A DNA stretch of 40,891 bases, taken from assembly GCA_002698745.1 (NCBI GenBank), contig PAAD01000012.1, positions 1-40,891 of the forward strand. Direction: 5' to 3'. Below, piece after piece: positions 17,230 to 27,252 of the stretch. The position numbers and the translations under genes are program-made. Every line of letters begins with the position of its first letter. Positions within the stretch are counted from its first letter, which is position 1. This stretch comes from Flavobacteriaceae bacterium (GTDB lineage Bacteria > Bacteroidota > Bacteroidia > Flavobacteriales > Flavobacteriaceae). The notes beneath the pieces are model-generated. The model was given only the letters and a program-made list of their open reading frames with translations, did not search any database and was not told the origin of the DNA.

Positions 17230-18756
17230 ATGCAAGACGCTATTCAAGCCACATCTGCCCTTATTTCTGTATACAACAAAGAGGGTCTAGCTCCCATCGT
17301 TACCAAAATGCACGAATTGGGAATTACACTCTACTCCACAGGTGGAACTTCAGCCTTTATTGAGGCACAAGGTGTTCCCGTAATCCAAGTAGAGGATTTG
17401 ACTTCATACCCTTCTATTTTAGGCGGTCGTGTTAAGACATTGCACCCTAAAGTATTTGGCGGCATTCTAAACCGTAGGTCAAATGAAAATGATCAAATAG
17501 AGATGGCGCAATACAGCATACCGAATTTGGATATTGTATTAGTGGACTTATATCCATTTGAAGATACTGTCAAATCTGGAGCATCTGAAGCAGACATTAT
17601 TGAAAAAATAGACATTGGTGGGATTTCACTTATTCGTGCTGCTGCTAAAAACTACAAAGATGTATTATGCTTATCATCGGTTGATGATTACGATGCATTT
17701 ATAACGCTACTAGATAGTAAAAATGGAAAAACGGAATTGACCGACCGCAAACAATTTGCCGCAAATGCGTTCCGCATCTCTTCACACTACGACACACATA
17801 TTTTTAATTTTTTTGAAGAACGTAATGATATGTTAAAACTAAGCTATAACAACGGAAAGGAGTTGCGCTATGGTGAAAACCCACATCAAAAAGGAACTTT
17901 TTTCGGAGATTTTGAAAAGGTTTTTTTCAAGCATAACGGCAAGGCACTTTCCTACAATAACCTCCTTGACATTGATGCTGCAGTAAGATTGATGGCAGAA
18001 TTTGAAAATGATGCGCCAACTTTTGCTATTCTAAAACATAACAACGCTTGTGGTTTGGCTACGCGTGATAACATATCACAGGCCTATACAGACGCACTTG
18101 CAGGAGATCCGGTGTCTGCATTTGGCGGTGTTCTAATATCCAACACCAACATAGACCTAACTACCGCTGAAAAAATAAATACGCTTTTCTTTGAGGTTGT
18201 TGTTGCACCTGCTTTTGAAGCAAATGCCTTGGAATTACTTAAACAAAAAAAGAAAAGAATTTTATTGGATTTAAAAAGCTATCCACAACCCACTAATTTG
18301 GTTCGCTCTTGCCTCAATGGATATTTAGTGCAAGAAGTAGATGGCATAACAGACAAACGGTCTATGCTTAATGAAGTCACTGAAAAAAAACCCACTGCGC
18401 AGGAAATTGATGATTTGTTGTTTGCTTCTAAAATTGCCAAACATACCAAATCCAACACAATTGTTTTGGCTAAAAACAGACAGTTATTTGGTGCTGGAAC
18501 AGGCCAAACTTCTAGAATTGATGCTTTAAATCAGTCTATTAAAAAAGCTAAACATTTTGGCTTTGATTTGACTGGAGCAGTAATGGCCAGTGATGCCTTC
18601 TTCCCTTTTCCTGATTGTGTTGAAATTGCACATAATGCAGGTATTGTAGCTGTAATCCAACCCGGAGGGTCTATCAAAGACCAATTGAGTATTGACTATT
18701 GCAATGCAAATAATTTGGCAATGGTTATGTCTGGCATAAGGCATTTTAAACATTAA
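17230..18756 (+). CDS. purH: Bifunctional AICAR formyltransferase / IMP cyclohydrolase
   Basis: 508 residues. The N-terminal MGS-type IMP cyclohydrolase domain (about 1-190) shows ALISVYNKEGL, LYSTGGTSAFIE and LGGRVKTLHPKVFGGIL. The C-terminal AICAR transformylase has ELRYGENPHQKGTFFG (about 215-230), ILKHNNACGLA, GDPVSAFGGVLISN and ASDAFFPFPD. PurH carries out the last two steps of IMP synthesis. Its own promoter lies upstream, and mreB follows after only 30 nt, so read-through into the cell-shape operon is likely. Confidence 0.98.
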   Translation: MQDAIQATSALISVYNKEGLAPIVTKMHELGITLYSTGGTSAFIEAQGVPVIQVEDLTSYPSILGGRVKTLHPKVFGGILNRRSNENDQIEMAQYSIPNLDIVLVDLYPFEDTVKSGASEADIIEKIDIGGISLIRAAAKNYKDVLCLSSVDDYDAFITLLDSKNGKTELTDRKQFAANAFRISSHYDTHIFNFFEERNDMLKLSYNNGKELRYGENPHQKGTFFGDFEKVFFKHNGKALSYNNLLDIDAAVRLMAEFENDAPTFAILKHNNACGLATRDNISQAYTDALAGDPVSAFGGVLISNTNIDLTTAEKINTLFFEVVVAPAFEANALELLKQKKKRILLDLKSYPQPTNLVRSCLNGYLVQEVDGITDKRSMLNEVTEKKPTAQEIDDLLFASKIAKHTKSNTIVLAKNRQLFGAGTGQTSRIDALNQSIKKAKHFGFDLTGAVMASDAFFPFPDCVEIAHNAGIVAVIQPGGSIKDQLSIDYCNANNLAMVMSGIRHFKH

Positions 18757-18786
18757 TTCGTATTATTACATCCCAATTTCAATTAC

Positions 18787-19815
18787 ATGGGGTTTTTTGA
18801 TTTTTTGACCGAAGAAATAGCTATCGACTTAGGTACTGCTAACACACTTGTTATTCACAACGATAAGGTAGTGGTTGACAGTCCATCTATAGTAGCTATG
18901 GACAGAAGGAACGGGAAAATTATTGCTGTTGGCCAAGAAGCCAACCAAATGCAAGGTAAAACTCACGAAAACATAAAGACAATACGTCCGCTAAAAGACG
19001 GGGTTATTGCTGATTTTAATGCTTCTGAGCAAATGATCAGCTTATTTATTAAAAATATTCCTTCGCTCAAAAAACGCTTTTTTACTCCATCGCTTCGTAT
19101 GGTCATTTGCATCCCATCTGGTATCACTGAAGTAGAGATGCGTGCGGTTAGAGAATCTGCAGAGCGTGTTAACGGAAAAGAGGTCTATTTAATTCACGAA
19201 CCTATGGCAGCAGCTATTGGAATTGGCGTTGATATTATGCAACCAAAGGGAAATATGATTGTAGACATAGGCGGGGGTACCACAGAAATTGCAGTCATTG
19301 CACTTTCTGGAATTGTATGTGACAAATCGGTTAAAATTGCTGGTGACGTATTCACAAACGATATAATCTATTATATGCGTACACAGCACAACCTGTTTGT
19401 TGGTGAACGCACCGCAGAACGTGTCAAAATAAGCATTGGTTCTGCATCTGAAGAATTAGAAAACCCTCCAGAAGATATGTCGGTTCAGGGACGAGATTTA
19501 TTAACAGGAAAACCTAAACAAATTCTTATTTCATTTAAAGAAGTCTATAAAGCACTAGATAAATCTATAATACGAATTGAAGATTCTGTTATGGAAACAC
19601 TTGCTCAAACCCCTCCTGAACTCGCGGCAGACATTTACAATACTGGCGTATACCTAGCAGGTGGTGGTTCTATGCTACGAGGTCTAGATAAAAGACTATC
19701 TCAAAAAACTGAATTACCCATTTTTATTGCAGAAGATCCATTAAGAGCTGTAGTTCGTGGAACAGGCGCAGTTCTTAAAAATATTGATCGATACAAGTCT
19801 GTTTTGATAAAGTAG
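18787..19815 (+). CDS. mreB: MreB, actin-like cell-shape protein
   Basis: 342 residues, actin/Hsp70-type ATPase. Phosphate-1 motif DLGTANTLV (14-22), phosphate-2 NMIVDIGGGTTEIAV (about 157-171) and adenosine motif GVYLAGGGSMLRGL near the C-terminus. MreB filaments guide lateral wall synthesis by PBP2-RodA. First gene of mreB-C-D-mrdA-rodA. The lack of a strong promoter in the 30-bp gap after purH suggests a shared transcript or a promoter within purH. Confidence 0.98.
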   Translation: MGFFDFLTEEIAIDLGTANTLVIHNDKVVVDSPSIVAMDRRNGKIIAVGQEANQMQGKTHENIKTIRPLKDGVIADFNASEQMISLFIKNIPSLKKRFFTPSLRMVICIPSGITEVEMRAVRESAERVNGKEVYLIHEPMAAAIGIGVDIMQPKGNMIVDIGGGTTEIAVIALSGIVCDKSVKIAGDVFTNDIIYYMRTQHNLFVGERTAERVKISIGSASEELENPPEDMSVQGRDLLTGKPKQILISFKEVYKALDKSIIRIEDSVMETLAQTPPELAADIYNTGVYLAGGGSMLRGLDKRLSQKTELPIFIAEDPLRAVVRGTGAVLKNIDRYKSVLIK

Positions 19816-19823
19816 TGTAACAC

Positions 19824-20624
19824 ATGCAAAAATTACTGAACGGCATACTGCGAAACAGAACGCTACTGCTGTTTATTTTGTTGCTAGCGCTGTCCCTTCG
19901 TTACATGGCACGTAATCACTACTACCAGCGCACTAATTTTCAAGCACTTAACAATGCTACCCTAGCTCCTTTTTTTGAAGCCCGCCATCAGCTTTTTTCT
20001 TACTTTAGACGCGATAAGCATAATAAGCAGCTCCTTGAAGACAACCAATATCTTTTAGAAAAGCTTATCAATAAGCAAAGTAAATTGCTTCTTCTAGACA
20101 GCATTCCATTTGAAGTAATTCCTGCTCAAGTTATCCGCAATAGTATTCAGCTCAACTACAATCATATTACGCTCAATGCCGGAAAAAAAAGCGGTATCCA
20201 CAAGGAAATGGGGATTATTTCTGCAAAAGGAGTCATTGGGATTGTTAATAGAATCAATGAAGAAACCAGCAGTGTTATTTCATTGCTAAACAAGTCGCTG
20301 AGTATAAACGCAAAACTTAAAAATAGTAATCATTTTGGAAGCCTGCATTGGAATGGTGGATCTCCAAAAGACATGATGTTGTCTGACGTCCCCTTAGCTG
20401 CTAATGTGCAAGTAGGTGATACAATTGTTACAGGAGGAATGTCAGCTGTTTTTCCAAAACATATTGAAATTGGTGTTATTAGTGATGTTATTGTCCCTAA
20501 AAACGACAACTATTACCAAATACACATATCGCTATTTCAAGACATGACCAATCTGGATTATGTCTATGGCGTAGTTATACCTCGGGCTGAAACAATAAAA
20601 AAAATGATTTTCGATAATGAATAA
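19824..20624 (+). CDS. mreC: MreC, rod-shape-determining protein
   Basis: 266 residues. One N-terminal transmembrane helix (about 13-30, TLLLFILLLALSLRYMA) is followed by a coiled-coil region (about 50-90, rich in K/L/E/Q) and the beta-rich periplasmic part with NHITLNAGKKSGIHKEMGIIS and GVIGIVNRINEETSSVISL. MreC bridges the MreB filament and PBP2 in the elongasome. It starts 8 nt after mreB and overlaps mreD by 8 bp (ATGAATAA), so the genes are coupled. Confidence 0.95.
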   Translation: MQKLLNGILRNRTLLLFILLLALSLRYMARNHYYQRTNFQALNNATLAPFFEARHQLFSYFRRDKHNKQLLEDNQYLLEKLINKQSKLLLLDSIPFEVIPAQVIRNSIQLNYNHITLNAGKKSGIHKEMGIISAKGVIGIVNRINEETSSVISLLNKSLSINAKLKNSNHFGSLHWNGGSPKDMMLSDVPLAANVQVGDTIVTGGMSAVFPKHIEIGVISDVIVPKNDNYYQIHISLFQDMTNLDYVYGVVIPRAETIKKMIFDNE

Positions 20625-21117
20625 ACCAATAAGCATACTGGTTTGGTTTTTGTCACTTGTCTTTGCGCAGGTTTTCATGTTTGACCCTATCATGCTAGGC
20701 ATACCTTATTCGCCGTTGATTTATGTTCTTTTATTTGTGTTGATACCTCACCAATGGGAGGCCTGGGTAGTGTTATTGATCGGATTTATTGTTGGGCTTA
20801 TGGTGGACTTGCTCTTCTTGTCAGGGGGCATTCACACCGTAGCAAGTTTAATTGCTTGCTTCACAAGACCACTGCTTATGCGAGCTGCATACAAAGACAC
20901 CATATCATTAAGAGATTTGAAGATTGAAAACGAATCTTTCAGAAGCCTTTGTATTTACACATTGCTTATCATATTGGTTCATCACCTTTTTCTTTTTACT
21001 GCCTTGACAGGAACCTTGTCGAAGTTTGGCTGGTTGTTAAGGGCATGGGGGGCAAACAGTATTTTAACCTTAATGACCTGTTTCTTGCTGCTTGTATTAA
21101 CCAAAAAAACAAATTGA
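20617..21117 (+). CDS. mreD: MreD, rod-shape-determining membrane protein
   Basis: 166 residues, strongly hydrophobic with about five transmembrane helices. The start is SILVWFLSLVFAQVFMFDPIMLG, and FIVGLMVDLLFLSGGIHTVASLIACFTRP is the MreD-like core. Its function is to stabilise the MreC-PBP2 complex in the inner membrane. Position between mreC and mrdA, with overlaps at both ends, supports the call more than sequence alone. Confidence 0.92.
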   Translation: MNKPISILVWFLSLVFAQVFMFDPIMLGIPYSPLIYVLLFVLIPHQWEAWVVLLIGFIVGLMVDLLFLSGGIHTVASLIACFTRPLLMRAAYKDTISLRDLKIENESFRSLCIYTLLIILVHHLFLFTALTGTLSKFGWLLRAWGANSILTLMTCFLLLVLTKKTN

Positions 21118-22979
21118 TGAGAACCCGCTTTTTTAACACAACGATTACAATTGTATGTGTCATACTGTTTATTAGGTTGTTTTACCTTCAGATTGTATCA
21201 GATCAATACGTCGATCTTTCCTTAAAAAATTCGGTATTAAAGCAGTACGTGTATCCAGAAAGAGGATATATTTTTGACAGAAACGGATCCCTGTTAGTTT
21301 CCAATCAACCCATGTATGACTTAATGGTGATTCCCAAAAACCTTAAGGCATTTGACACGTTGGCCCTTTGCGAAATGCTACGTTTACCTAAATTAAAATT
21401 AGTAGAAAGCATAAACAAAGCTCGACGTTATTCACTGCGTGCTCCATCGGTTCTTTTAAATCAAATTTCTAAACAAGATTATGCAATTTTACAGGAAAAG
21501 ATGTGGAAATTTCCAGGAATGTACGTTCAGCGTAAATCTGTTAGAAACTACCAGACGATAGTAGGTTCGAATCTTTTGGGTTATATAAGTGAAGTTAATA
21601 ATTTTGATATCCAAAATAATCCCTACTACGATAAAGGAGAGCTCATAGGTCGTCAAGGAATTGAAAAAACATATGAGAAAATACTGCGAGGAACCAAAGG
21701 AGTTTCTTATCTGCAAAGAGATAAGTTTAACAGGGTTATTGGCCCCTATAAAGATGGCAACCTCGATACCCTACCAGTACCAGCACAAGACATAACACTA
21801 TCAATTGATATTGAGCTTCAAGAATACGGTACTAAACTACTCACAAATAAGCGTGGAGGTATTTTGGCAATTGAACCAGAAACAGGAGAGGTTTTGATGA
21901 GCGTAAGCACGCCGACCTTTAATCCAAACGCACTTGTTGGTAGAAATCGTTCTGCTTTTTTTGAAGAATTAAAGCAAGATACCCTTAACAGGTATTTATT
22001 TGACCGCTCGCTACAAGGACAATATGCGCCTGGATCCCCTTTTAAAGTATTAAATGCACTTATAGCGCTTGAAGAAGGTGTGGCTGAATCCAATACAAAT
22101 TTCACTTGCTATAGCGGACACTATTATGCAAAAAATCAGTTTATGGCATGTATGTGTTCGCCTGGAACTAAAAATAATCTAAACAGAGCTATTTACAAGT
22201 CATGTAATACTTATTTTTCTAATATTTATAGGCGTATTATTGATAAAGACAATAATGTAGAAGAAAATATCAATGACTGGTACAAACACCTTAATAGCTT
22301 TGGTTTGGGAGAATATTTGGGATATGATCACCCAGTGGGACAACCCGGATATGTTCCCAATGCAAATTTCTATAATCTTTGGTACCCCAATCAGCGATGG
22401 CGCGGGTCAACCATAGTTTCTAATGCTATTGGACAAGGTGAGATCCTTATGACTCCGATTCAATTGGCTAATGTTACTGCAGCTATTGCAAACCGTGGTT
22501 TTTTTTACACACCTCATTTTGTAAAAGGAATACAAGGAGATTTTATTGATTCTAAATACAAAACTAAACGTATAACTTCTATTTCGAAAGAACATTTTAG
22601 AAATATCATTGAGGGAATGGCTGATGTAGTTAGTAAAGGAACAGCACGAGTTGCTGCTATTAGAGGAATTGAGGTCTGTGGTAAAACAGGCACAATTGAA
22701 AACTTTACGAAAATCGATGGTATGAGAACACAACTAACAGACCATTCTGTTTTTATTGCTTTTGCACCAAAAGACGATCCTAAAATCGCACTTGCTGTTA
22801 TCGTGGAAAACGGATATTGGGGTGCTCGTTGGGCTGCCCCTATTGCAAGTTTAGTGATCGAAAAATATCTGAAGGGTAACGTCGAACGCAGATGGCTGGA
22901 GAACCGAATGCTCAACGGAAGCCTAGAAGAAGAATACGCTAAAGTAACAAGTAAAAAGTCTTTTACCATAAATGAATAA
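21117..22979 (+). CDS. mrdA: Penicillin-binding protein 2 (transpeptidase MrdA)
   Basis: 620 residues from ATG 21117 (TGATG overlap with the mreD stop). A longer in-frame ATG at 20949 lies within mreD and adds a non-homologous start. An N-terminal transmembrane anchor (about 6-26) precedes the pedestal/dimerisation region with PERGYIFDRNG. Transpeptidase motifs are Ser307-P-F-Lys310 (PGSPFK; STxK is more usual), Ser362-C-Asn364 and Lys522-T-G (CGKTGTIEN). It cross-links peptidoglycan during elongation with the glycosyltransferase RodA, encoded next with an 8-bp overlap. Confidence 0.97.
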   Translation: MRTRFFNTTITIVCVILFIRLFYLQIVSDQYVDLSLKNSVLKQYVYPERGYIFDRNGSLLVSNQPMYDLMVIPKNLKAFDTLALCEMLRLPKLKLVESINKARRYSLRAPSVLLNQISKQDYAILQEKMWKFPGMYVQRKSVRNYQTIVGSNLLGYISEVNNFDIQNNPYYDKGELIGRQGIEKTYEKILRGTKGVSYLQRDKFNRVIGPYKDGNLDTLPVPAQDITLSIDIELQEYGTKLLTNKRGGILAIEPETGEVLMSVSTPTFNPNALVGRNRSAFFEELKQDTLNRYLFDRSLQGQYAPGSPFKVLNALIALEEGVAESNTNFTCYSGHYYAKNQFMACMCSPGTKNNLNRAIYKSCNTYFSNIYRRIIDKDNNVEENINDWYKHLNSFGLGEYLGYDHPVGQPGYVPNANFYNLWYPNQRWRGSTIVSNAIGQGEILMTPIQLANVTAAIANRGFFYTPHFVKGIQGDFIDSKYKTKRITSISKEHFRNIIEGMADVVSKGTARVAAIRGIEVCGKTGTIENFTKIDGMRTQLTDHSVFIAFAPKDDPKIALAVIVENGYWGARWAAPIASLVIEKYLKGNVERRWLENRMLNGSLEEEYAKVTSKKSFTINE

Positions 22980-24213
22980 GTTTTTAAGATTTGACTGGTA
23001 TGCTTTAACCCTCTATCTCATGTTGGTAGGCATCGGTTTGATCAATATTTTTTCTGCTGTATACGATGTCGATAACACGGAAATTGCTAATGGATTTATG
23101 CAAAAACAGTTAATTGCTTTAGGAATAGGTTTAATAATGATTTTCTTATTTCAATTTATTGATATCAAGTTTTTTGAACGTTATGCTAGCATCTTATTTC
23201 TAGTTTCAATACTAAGTTTATTGGGACTGTGGTTATTTGGAACAGACGTATCTGGAGCAAGGTCTTGGTATTCCATTGGCGGATTTAGCTTGCAACCATC
23301 AGAGTTTGCAAAAGTTGCTGTTGCACTTGCAATTGCCAAACACCTAAGCAGCTTTAACACTCGCATTGATAGAGTAAAAGATTATTTAGGTGCCTTTGTC
23401 ATAATAGCTATTCCTGCAATATTAACTATACTCCAGCCAGACCCTGGGACAGCCATGGTACTTTTAAGCTTTTTTTTTGTACTACATGCCGAAGGGCTTT
23501 CTACCTACTATCTTAATACCCTTGTACTTTTGTTTGGACTATTTATCCTAACTCTACTAATAGGAGCTAATTTTACACTGATTACTATTGGAGTTTTGTC
23601 GCTATTTGTCTTTATATATAGGTATTTACGTAAGTTGAAAAAAGTACTCTGGCCTTTAATATTAATTAGTTTTTTGGGTGCTGCTTTTACACTTTCAGTG
23701 TCCTATATTTTTGACAATGTATTTGAACAACGACACAGAGATCGTTTTAATATTTTATTAGGAAAAGAAGTCGATATTAGAGGGGTGGGCTACAATATAA
23801 ACCAATCTCAAATAGCTATCGGTTCAGGCGGCGGTTTGGGTAAAGGCTTCCTACAAGGGACACAAACTAAAGGAGGGTTTGTACCAGAGCAGCAAACCGA
23901 TTACATCTTTACAACTGTTGGTGAAGAATGGGGATTTTTAGGTACGGCCTTGGTTTTGGGTCTTTTTATGATGCTAATGACCCAAATTATCAAAACAGCC
24001 TACAAACAAAAAAATACTTTTAGCCGGGTGTTTTGCCTTGGGTTTGCTTGTGTACTACTCATTCATGTAAGTATTAATTTAGGGATGGTAGTTGGATTGG
24101 TGCCTACAATTGGTATTCCACTCCCATTAATGAGCTACGGAGGATCTAGCCTGTTGGCTTTTAGTATGTTTATGGGGATATACTTACGATTATATTTTCA
24201 GAGAATACAATAG
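22972..24213 (+). CDS. rodA: RodA, SEDS-family peptidoglycan glycosyltransferase
   Basis: 413 residues, multi-pass (about ten helices). SEDS signatures: ARSWYSIGGFSLQPSEFAKVA (residues about 95-115), LLQPDPGTAMV-type ILQPDPGTAMVLL, GVGYNINQSQIAIGSGGGLGKGFLQGTQ and the C-terminal PTIGIPLPLMSYGGSSL. RodA polymerises lipid II into glycan strands in partnership with PBP2. It ends the elongasome operon, and its stop codon is one base from the stop of the convergent protease gene. Confidence 0.97.
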   Translation: MNKFLRFDWYALTLYLMLVGIGLINIFSAVYDVDNTEIANGFMQKQLIALGIGLIMIFLFQFIDIKFFERYASILFLVSILSLLGLWLFGTDVSGARSWYSIGGFSLQPSEFAKVAVALAIAKHLSSFNTRIDRVKDYLGAFVIIAIPAILTILQPDPGTAMVLLSFFFVLHAEGLSTYYLNTLVLLFGLFILTLLIGANFTLITIGVLSLFVFIYRYLRKLKKVLWPLILISFLGAAFTLSVSYIFDNVFEQRHRDRFNILLGKEVDIRGVGYNINQSQIAIGSGGGLGKGFLQGTQTKGGFVPEQQTDYIFTTVGEEWGFLGTALVLGLFMMLMTQIIKTAYKQKNTFSRVFCLGFACVLLIHVSINLGMVVGLVPTIGIPLPLMSYGGSSLLAFSMFMGIYLRLYFQRIQ

Positions 24214-24214
24214 A

Positions 24215-26356
24215 TTAGCGCTTAAGGGCAAGGGGTTTTTTACTTATAAAGTTTAAATCCAGCGCTTGTAAAATAAAAACTGCCTCGTTGATATACATAT
24301 CCTTATTCAGAGACTTTTTCCAACGATTACGTTTTTCAGCAAGAATGGTGTCTGTTTTCATTTTTGATAACTCATAAGGAAGTGATTTAAATGTTAGTGA
24401 ATTAGAGTATTCATTAAGTATTTCAAATTGATCTGCAAAGGTTTCGTCTTTATCTATTTCATGTGAAAATAGCTTATAGTTCAACGAAAAATCATTTTTA
24501 TCTTGTTGTGCTCGCACCCATTTAGCATTTTTATCAATAAGCTGAAAGAAGGTGTCACGAGCCACACGAGCTGCACTATCTTCAATAACCTGCTGATAGT
24601 TTTGATAGCCATCCCATTTGTTAAATGAAGCCGAAGAAATCTGATCCCATACTAAGGGGTTTACTTCGTCTTTTTCGCCAATATCAACATAAGCATATTG
24701 GTCCGGTGCTACAACATCGCTATATACACCTTCTAACTGTGTAGACTTGCCTGTAATGCGATAAAACTTTTCAGTAGTAAATTTCAAAGCACCTAAATCA
24801 CCATAAGTACTCTTTGAAACGAAACGATTCAGCTCAATTATGTTCTGAACAGTTCCCTTACCAAAGGTTTGCTTGCTACCCAAAACAACAGCTCTCTCAT
24901 AGTCCTGCATAGCAGCTGCTAAAATTTCTGAAGCCGAAGCCGAAAGCTCATTCACCATTACTACAAGTGGACCGTCCCAAAGTGTCTTACCATCTCGGTC
25001 TTTCAAAACCTTACTCCCAGAATCACTAGTCTTTACTTGCACAACAGGTCCTTCATTAATGAAGAAACCGGCCATATCCACGACTGTTTGAAGGGAGCCA
25101 CCTCCATTATTACGCAAATCAATAACCAAGCCCTGAATCCCTTCTTGCTTAAGTCGAATTATTTCTTTTTCCATGTCCTTCGCAGCATTACGCTCTTTAT
25201 AATCCTTAAAATCAATATAAAACTTAGGAAGGTGAATCAGCCCAAACGTTTTGCCTCCTTTTTGGATTAAGGATGACTTCAAATAAGATTCCTCTAACTC
25301 AACAGTATCTCGTTTGATAGCTACCTCCTCTACAGTACCATCTACTCGTTTTATGGTTAGGTAAACCGTCGTTTCAGCCGGTCCCTTTATTAGTTTAATG
25401 GCATCATCTAATCTCATGGACTGAACATCAACGGGACCGCCCTCCTCTTGACGCACCATCATAATTTGGTCACCAACTTCAATTGATTTTTCGCGCCAGA
25501 TAGGCCCTCCTGAAATCACGTCAACAATCTTGATGACTTGATTTCGCTTGGTAAGTCGGGCTCCAATTCCTTCATACTTCCCAGACATAGATGCATCAAA
25601 ACGGTCTTTATCTACAGGAGCAAAATAAACAGAATGGGGGTCAAACTGAGTTACAAAAGCATTGAGATAGCTTCCAAACCAATCCTCTTCGCGCACGTCT
25701 TCCATTAAGGAAAAATAGTTTTCCATGTTTTCTCGGGTAATAGCTCTGGCCTCTTTTTCTAAAACTTCAAATGTTTTAGGCGCATAGCTTTCATTTTTTG
25801 AAGCTAGCTTTTCCTCCTCTTCAAGTTTATTATGTAAAATGTTGAGAGTAGAAAGCTTAAGTTGCTTGCGCCACTTTTCAGTTTTTTGTCTTAGATTGTT
25901 AGGGTGTTGTTGATTTTCATAATCCACATTTATCCCTTCTTTTTTATTAAAATCAAAAGGCTTTTCTAAAATCTCACCATAAAAAGATTTGGCCTCATTC
26001 CTGCGATCCAAATAACGACTATAAACCAAATCAAAAAAATTAGTTTGTAAAGCTCTGAACTCGTCGTCCAATGCATATTTGAATCTATCAAATTGAGCGA
26101 TATCTTTTTTAAGAAAATACCGTTTTTGACCGTCTAACATTTCCAGAAACGTATTATACAAATCTTCAGAAAAGTCATCACTTATGTCCTTAGGATCGAA
26201 GTGCCCACGTTGCATAAAATAGGTGATTAGCTCCATCAGGAGCTTGTCTTTAGAAGCGTCCTCAGAAAATTGATGGTTTGTTGGAGTATTAAAACGAGTC
26301 CATGCGACGAGCATTAGGGCAACAAAAAACAGGGGGACAAAAAACTTTTTTTTCAT
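24215..26356 (-). CDS. prc: Tail-specific (C-terminal processing) protease, S41 family
   Basis: 713 residues from ATG 26356; an ATG six codons upstream is possible, but MKKKFFVPLFFVALMLVAW is the better signal/anchor start. The order is Tsp N-terminal domain (LDGQKRYFLKKDIAQF), PDZ domain (about 260-340, with YEGIGARLTKRNQVIKIV), S41 core with VIDLRNNGGGSLQTV, Ser in NELSASASEILAAAM (about 470-478), Lys500 in TFGKGTVQ, and the C-terminal Tsp region. Prc degrades periplasmic proteins from their C-termini and often trims peptidoglycan enzymes. It is convergent with rodA and divergent from surE. Confidence 0.95.
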   Translation of the reverse strand: MKKKFFVPLFFVALMLVAWTRFNTPTNHQFSEDASKDKLLMELITYFMQRGHFDPKDISDDFSEDLYNTFLEMLDGQKRYFLKKDIAQFDRFKYALDDEFRALQTNFFDLVYSRYLDRRNEAKSFYGEILEKPFDFNKKEGINVDYENQQHPNNLRQKTEKWRKQLKLSTLNILHNKLEEEEKLASKNESYAPKTFEVLEKEARAITRENMENYFSLMEDVREEDWFGSYLNAFVTQFDPHSVYFAPVDKDRFDASMSGKYEGIGARLTKRNQVIKIVDVISGGPIWREKSIEVGDQIMMVRQEEGGPVDVQSMRLDDAIKLIKGPAETTVYLTIKRVDGTVEEVAIKRDTVELEESYLKSSLIQKGGKTFGLIHLPKFYIDFKDYKERNAAKDMEKEIIRLKQEGIQGLVIDLRNNGGGSLQTVVDMAGFFINEGPVVQVKTSDSGSKVLKDRDGKTLWDGPLVVMVNELSASASEILAAAMQDYERAVVLGSKQTFGKGTVQNIIELNRFVSKSTYGDLGALKFTTEKFYRITGKSTQLEGVYSDVVAPDQYAYVDIGEKDEVNPLVWDQISSASFNKWDGYQNYQQVIEDSAARVARDTFFQLIDKNAKWVRAQQDKNDFSLNYKLFSHEIDKDETFADQFEILNEYSNSLTFKSLPYELSKMKTDTILAEKRNRWKKSLNKDMYINEAVFILQALDLNFISKKPLALKR

Positions 26357-26484
26357 AATTCTTTTCGGAAGCAATGATAAAAATACGCCTTTTTCATAAC
26401 TTTTTTAACAACTATTCGATATAGGTGTTAAAAAAAGTAAATATGAAGTAGTCATTGTGTATTTTTAACTTTTAAAATTATTAT

Positions 26485-27252
26485 GTGAAAAAGCCTTTGA
26501 TTCTTGTGACAAACGATGACGGAATTAGTGCTCCAGGGCTACGAAATTTGATTCACGTGATGAACAGCATCGGGGATGTAGTGGTTGTGGCGCCCGAAGG
26601 TCCGCAATCTGGAATGGGTCATGCCATTACCATAAACAACACACTCAGATGTATTAAGGTAGCCATTGATGATGGGCCTCAGACAGAATACTCCTGCTCA
26701 GGAACACCCGCTGACTGTGTAAAAATGGGAGTGCATGAAATTCTAAAACGCAAACCAGACCTCTGTGTTTCTGGCATCAATCATGGCTCAAATTCATCAA
26801 TTAATGTTATCTATTCAGGAACCATGAGTGCTGCTGTTGAAGCAGGCATTGAAGGAATTCCAGCCATAGGGTTTTCACTTTTAGACTATGCATGGGACGC
26901 TGATTTTGAACAAATAAATAACTTTGTAAAACGTATTGCCCAGTCTGCGCTCTTAAATGGAATTCCAGAAGGTGTAGTGCTAAACGTAAACCTACCCAAA
27001 TTAAAAGAAAAGGAGATTAAAGGAATACGCATATGCAGACAAGCGATGGCATATTGGGTTGAAGAATTTGACAAAAGAGAAGACCCAACTGGCAAAGAAT
27101 ACTACTGGCTTACAGGAAAGTTTATTAATGAGGATAAGGGCGAAGATACTGATGAGTGGGCACTTGAAAACGGGTATGTAAGTGTTGTTCCAGTTCACTT
27201 TGACATGACAGCACATCATAGCATAGAAAAATTAAATACGTGGGGCTTTTAA
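26485..27252 (+). CDS. surE: 5'/3'-nucleotidase SurE
   Basis: 255 residues, GTG start at 26485. SurE motifs: ILVTNDDGISAPGLRNL (6-22, with metal-binding Asp11/Asp12), APEGPQSGMGHAIT, and CVSGINHGSNSSINVIYSGTMSAAVEA, whose Asn and Ser bind the metal and phosphate. SurE dephosphorylates nucleoside monophosphates and short polyphosphate. It starts the surE - small membrane protein - lpxB - NlpC operon and is divergent from prc. The start overlaps ATGTGA (see findings). Confidence 0.96.
   Translation: MKKPLILVTNDDGISAPGLRNLIHVMNSIGDVVVVAPEGPQSGMGHAITINNTLRCIKVAIDDGPQTEYSCSGTPADCVKMGVHEILKRKPDLCVSGINHGSNSSINVIYSGTMSAAVEAGIEGIPAIGFSLLDYAWDADFEQINNFVKRIAQSALLNGIPEGVVLNVNLPKLKEKEIKGIRICRQAMAYWVEEFDKREDPTGKEYYWLTGKFINEDKGEDTDEWALENGYVSVVPVHFDMTAHHSIEKLNTWGF

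Noticed and set aside
20949-21116. 56-residue extension of PBP2 upstream of ATG 21117
   Set aside because: It lies wholly inside mreD in another frame, and the membrane anchor of PBP2 starts naturally after ATG 21117.
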